Shown: one piece after another, positions 61,501 to 64,000 of the stretch
Numbering within the stretch: position 1 is the first letter of the stretch
Layout of the letters: each line of letters starts with the position of its first letter
NCBI GenBank assembly: GCA_009869945.1
Contig: WIXG01000003.1
Coordinates: 496,001-560,000 of the forward strand
Source: Mesaphorura yosii
Lineage: Eukaryota; Arthropoda; Collembola; Poduromorpha; Tullbergiidae
DNA length: 64,000 nt
Direction: 5' to 3'
Notes under the pieces: model-generated
What the model was told of the DNA's origin: nothing
Databases searched by the model: none
What the model saw: the letters and a program-made list of their open reading frames with translations, nothing else
Position numbers and translations under genes: made by a program

Positions 61501-64000
61501 CTACGGAGAAAATCGAGCCGATAGCTTCAGGTTCATTTGTGTGAAGGAAAAAAGTGGGTGAAAAGTAGAAAAAATACTGCTGCCGCCAGAAATAATCGAA
61601 TGCGTTGGCGTTGGTGTTAATTCATTGCGATGCAATCAGGTTTTGTGTTACGTTTGAAGAAAATGCTCACAAGTCGTAGTTTGGGTCGCAAATGGGAAGA
61701 AAAGTAGTTTAAGCTCAAACGCCCGTGCCGTGTCGGCATTGACGAAGGCTTGGCTTTCTATTTACTTAATGGATCGAATTACTCCGGTGCATTATTTAAT
61801 TGACGAGAAATCTTCGCTTCATTCAGCAATGCAAGGAAAGAAAGACGCGACGCGAATGCGATGATTTAGAAACATGAATCCTGCACTGCATTTTTAGAAT
61901 GGATTGTCGCAATTCGGGCTAAACGCCTGGAGGGAAGCCGTCGTTAGAATCTAGTTTCATAATTTCGTCAATTAGGAGAACACTCGGAGAAATCCGATCT
62001 CAATTTATGTTTAAAGGCAAGCTGGCGATTGCTGGAGATTTTTCCCTCATCTCGGCCTTCAGAATGGAACGTAATATTGAACTGGATACAGTTCGCAATT
62101 TTTCTCGGAATTCCTAATCGATTTTTAAGTTCTCCAGCTCGCAGGTCGCAGAATGCCGGGCTCCGCCGAAACTGTCACCAGTTTAATGGATTTTTTTTCA
62201 ATTTCCAGATAAAAACTTGCACAAGATTTCATCACCCGCCAGGCTGTGATTAAAAACGAGTAAATTGAAATTAAAAATGTTTCCCAACTCAATTTTTCCA
62301 TTTTTTAGTTTGGCTGGTCAAAGTTCACGATTCTCGACAATACGAAATGCTTAGAAAGCTTTCCTTCGCCTGACTTGTGAAATTCTGACAAATATCTTTC
62401 GTAATTAATAATGTATTTATATCTGAAGTGAATTCAATGAAAGGCCACGGGCGGAGCATTTTTGAAGGAATTAGCTTCTCGTACCAGGGCGTATTTTGTC
62501 TTTATTTTGAATCACAACCTTTAATGAGTCCTTTCATAAAGGCAGTAAGGAGTTCATATTTCACAATGCATGTTAATCATCTGACGTCTCACATTCACCC
62601 AATGAGCTAGCAAGTACACAAGTTGAGAGAGTCCGCAATGTGAAACTTTGTTGTTGGCAGCAGGCCGCAAATAAGCTGGCATAATTTCCGACGTCAACGA
62701 CCAACTTTTGCACATTATTTTACCCGCAAGGAGACAATACTCTGACTTATGAGCTTTGCGAGCTGCGTGCGGCGAATTTCTCAAGGGAAAGTGCCTGAGC
62801 CCAAAATTACGTCCAAACAAAGTTTCCATTGAAGGCGTTTGAGTTTACGAACGCGTAAGGCACGACACAATGCATCCATGCCCATGATTTGTTATTTACT
62901 CTGGCATTTGCTTGTTTTTGCGCCGTGAAGCCAAAGCCAGGCCAGAAACATTTTATGGAAATCACGTACGTGTTGCGTCGCTAGTTTGTGTTGCGGGTTA
63001 ATAATGAAATGTGCTCGGCACAAGTCCTCGCGCAGACAAAAGCACACTACCAGGGCCTTGTACGGTAATTTTTGTGTAAACTGAGTCGACAGTTTTAGAT
63101 TCAGGAGCCAAAGCCAAAGCCAAAAGTCGACATTTTTCATGCCTGCCTGCCTGCAGTCTGCAGTTTCCAGTTTCGTTCATGCTGCGCTTTCTCCTGCTTG
63201 CACGTGCCAGCTCAGCCGCATTTAAATGTAAACATTTTGGCCGGCGATTCTGGTCTGCCATGTATGCATTTTGTACCTTTTGTTGATTTCCAAGCTCAAT
63301 TTTATGCTGCCGTCGTTGCCGCTGCTCATATGATTGTGATTTGTGTGAATGAAACAACGCACCGAATGGCCGTATTTCGTATTTTTATTTACAATCGAGG
63401 CCCGTGCCCGCTTGTCGTGCTATGCAATATGGAAATCTGCAGGGGCTCATTCAATTCTTGCTCACGCTGTACGCAGCACAATGTAGCATGCCATGCCATA
63501 ATAATAATATACAACAGCGCAACAATAACGTGCCGGTGGCTCAGCAGCTGCAGTAGCAGCAAGCAGCATGATGCAAAATGAAATTTATTTGGTAACAAAA
63601 ATCTAAACCACATGATGTTTCTTTTCCTCGTGGAGAAAGTTTGCCGCAGCCGCACGCTGCGTGAGGCAAGACAGCGTGTTTTCGTAGTTTTCGTAGGGGT
63701 AGAAAAGAAATACGCGGATCGCGGCCGCTGCTGAGATGCTGAGAGAAAGATGAGGAAGGTAAAACTGTAGAACGGGACAGCACAGTGGCGGAACGTCTTT
63801 ATCCACTTTCCCTTACGTTTTTGCCAATCGCCATCGCCATTCCTCATCCGCGCCTGCTTTTATGACCGCACTTCGAGTCCAGGATCCAAGATTTCCCCTT
63901 CACTGCCTCGCTGCCAGTGCCAACGCAGCGTAAGCGTAATGTGATGTGATGTAATGTAATGACTTCCATGAGCAGCTCGTCGCCGTCGTCTCACGTTGCA
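49555..64000. other. 14.4 kb without a recognised gene
   Basis: Upstream of the RhoGAP start codon. Scanning both strands found only frames of up to ~125 codons with no family resemblance, no consistent splice sites and no tRNA. Short repeats recur (GCAGG tetranucleotide-type runs at 52144-52156, 53371-53383, 57937-57949, 63141-63154). Non-coding 5' exons or enhancers could lie here but I cannot see them. Confidence 0.45.
57937..57949. repeat. GCAG tetranucleotide run
   Basis: GCAGGCAGGCAGG. The same word is at 38082-38093, 52144-52156 and 53371-53383, and its complement at 63141-63154, all in non-coding DNA. Confidence 0.6.

Noticed and set aside
1-64000. CRISPR array, insertion sequence, transposase or viral gene
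   Set aside because: Nothing of the kind was seen; all recognised genes are cellular metazoan families.

Overview
This window is animal nuclear DNA. Genes are split by many short GT-AG introns, mostly about 45-130 bp, and the protein families are metazoan. An arthropod is most likely, possibly a basal hexapod. That placing is an inference from a Pph13/aristaless-type homeobox, a secreted GMC oxidoreductase and a membrane-anchored WS/DGAT enzyme; I did no comparison. Gene structures were rebuilt by eye from reading frames, splice consensus and family similarity.

Layout. 0.5-7.3 kb (minus): PINK1, the mitochondrial quality-control kinase, with DNAJC16, an ER J-domain/thioredoxin protein, upstream of it. 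9.0-11.1 kb (plus): a four-exon paired-like homeobox gene. 11.8 and 14.3-14.5 kb (minus): two paralogous short ORFs ending in the same hydrophobic C-terminal block; I do not recognise the family. 15.9-18.3 kb (minus): a six-exon GMC oxidoreductase. 19.1-20.8 kb (minus): a WS/DGAT O-acyltransferase with one intron hidden in frame. 21.7-22.0 kb (plus): a two-exon gene for a 61-residue secreted peptide with a dibasic site. 22.2-22.8 kb (minus): MYCBP, with an uncertain plus-strand transcript diverging from it. 23.7-24.2 kb (minus): CISD3, whose second CDGSH motif lacks the iron-ligand histidine.

24.7-34.1 kb (plus): SPAG6, an axonemal armadillo protein. Its last long intron (6.6 kb) holds an unrecognised disordered-protein gene on the opposite strand. 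34.7-49.6 kb (minus): a 14-exon ARHGAP9/12/15/27-type RhoGAP (SH3, WW, PH, RhoGAP). A 506-codon exon inside one of its introns looks like an alternative first exon. SPAG6 and the RhoGAP gene converge tail to tail. 49.6-64 kb: no coding gene found; short AT-rich and GCAGG-type repeats only.

The left 27 kb is gene-dense and compact, the right 37 kb sparse. PINK1 and CISD3 are mitochondrial and DNAJC16 sits in the ER, but nothing here shows coordinated regulation. The most interesting items are the paired short hydrophobic proteins, the secreted peptide precursor, the RhoGAP alternative first exon, and the nested orphan gene.
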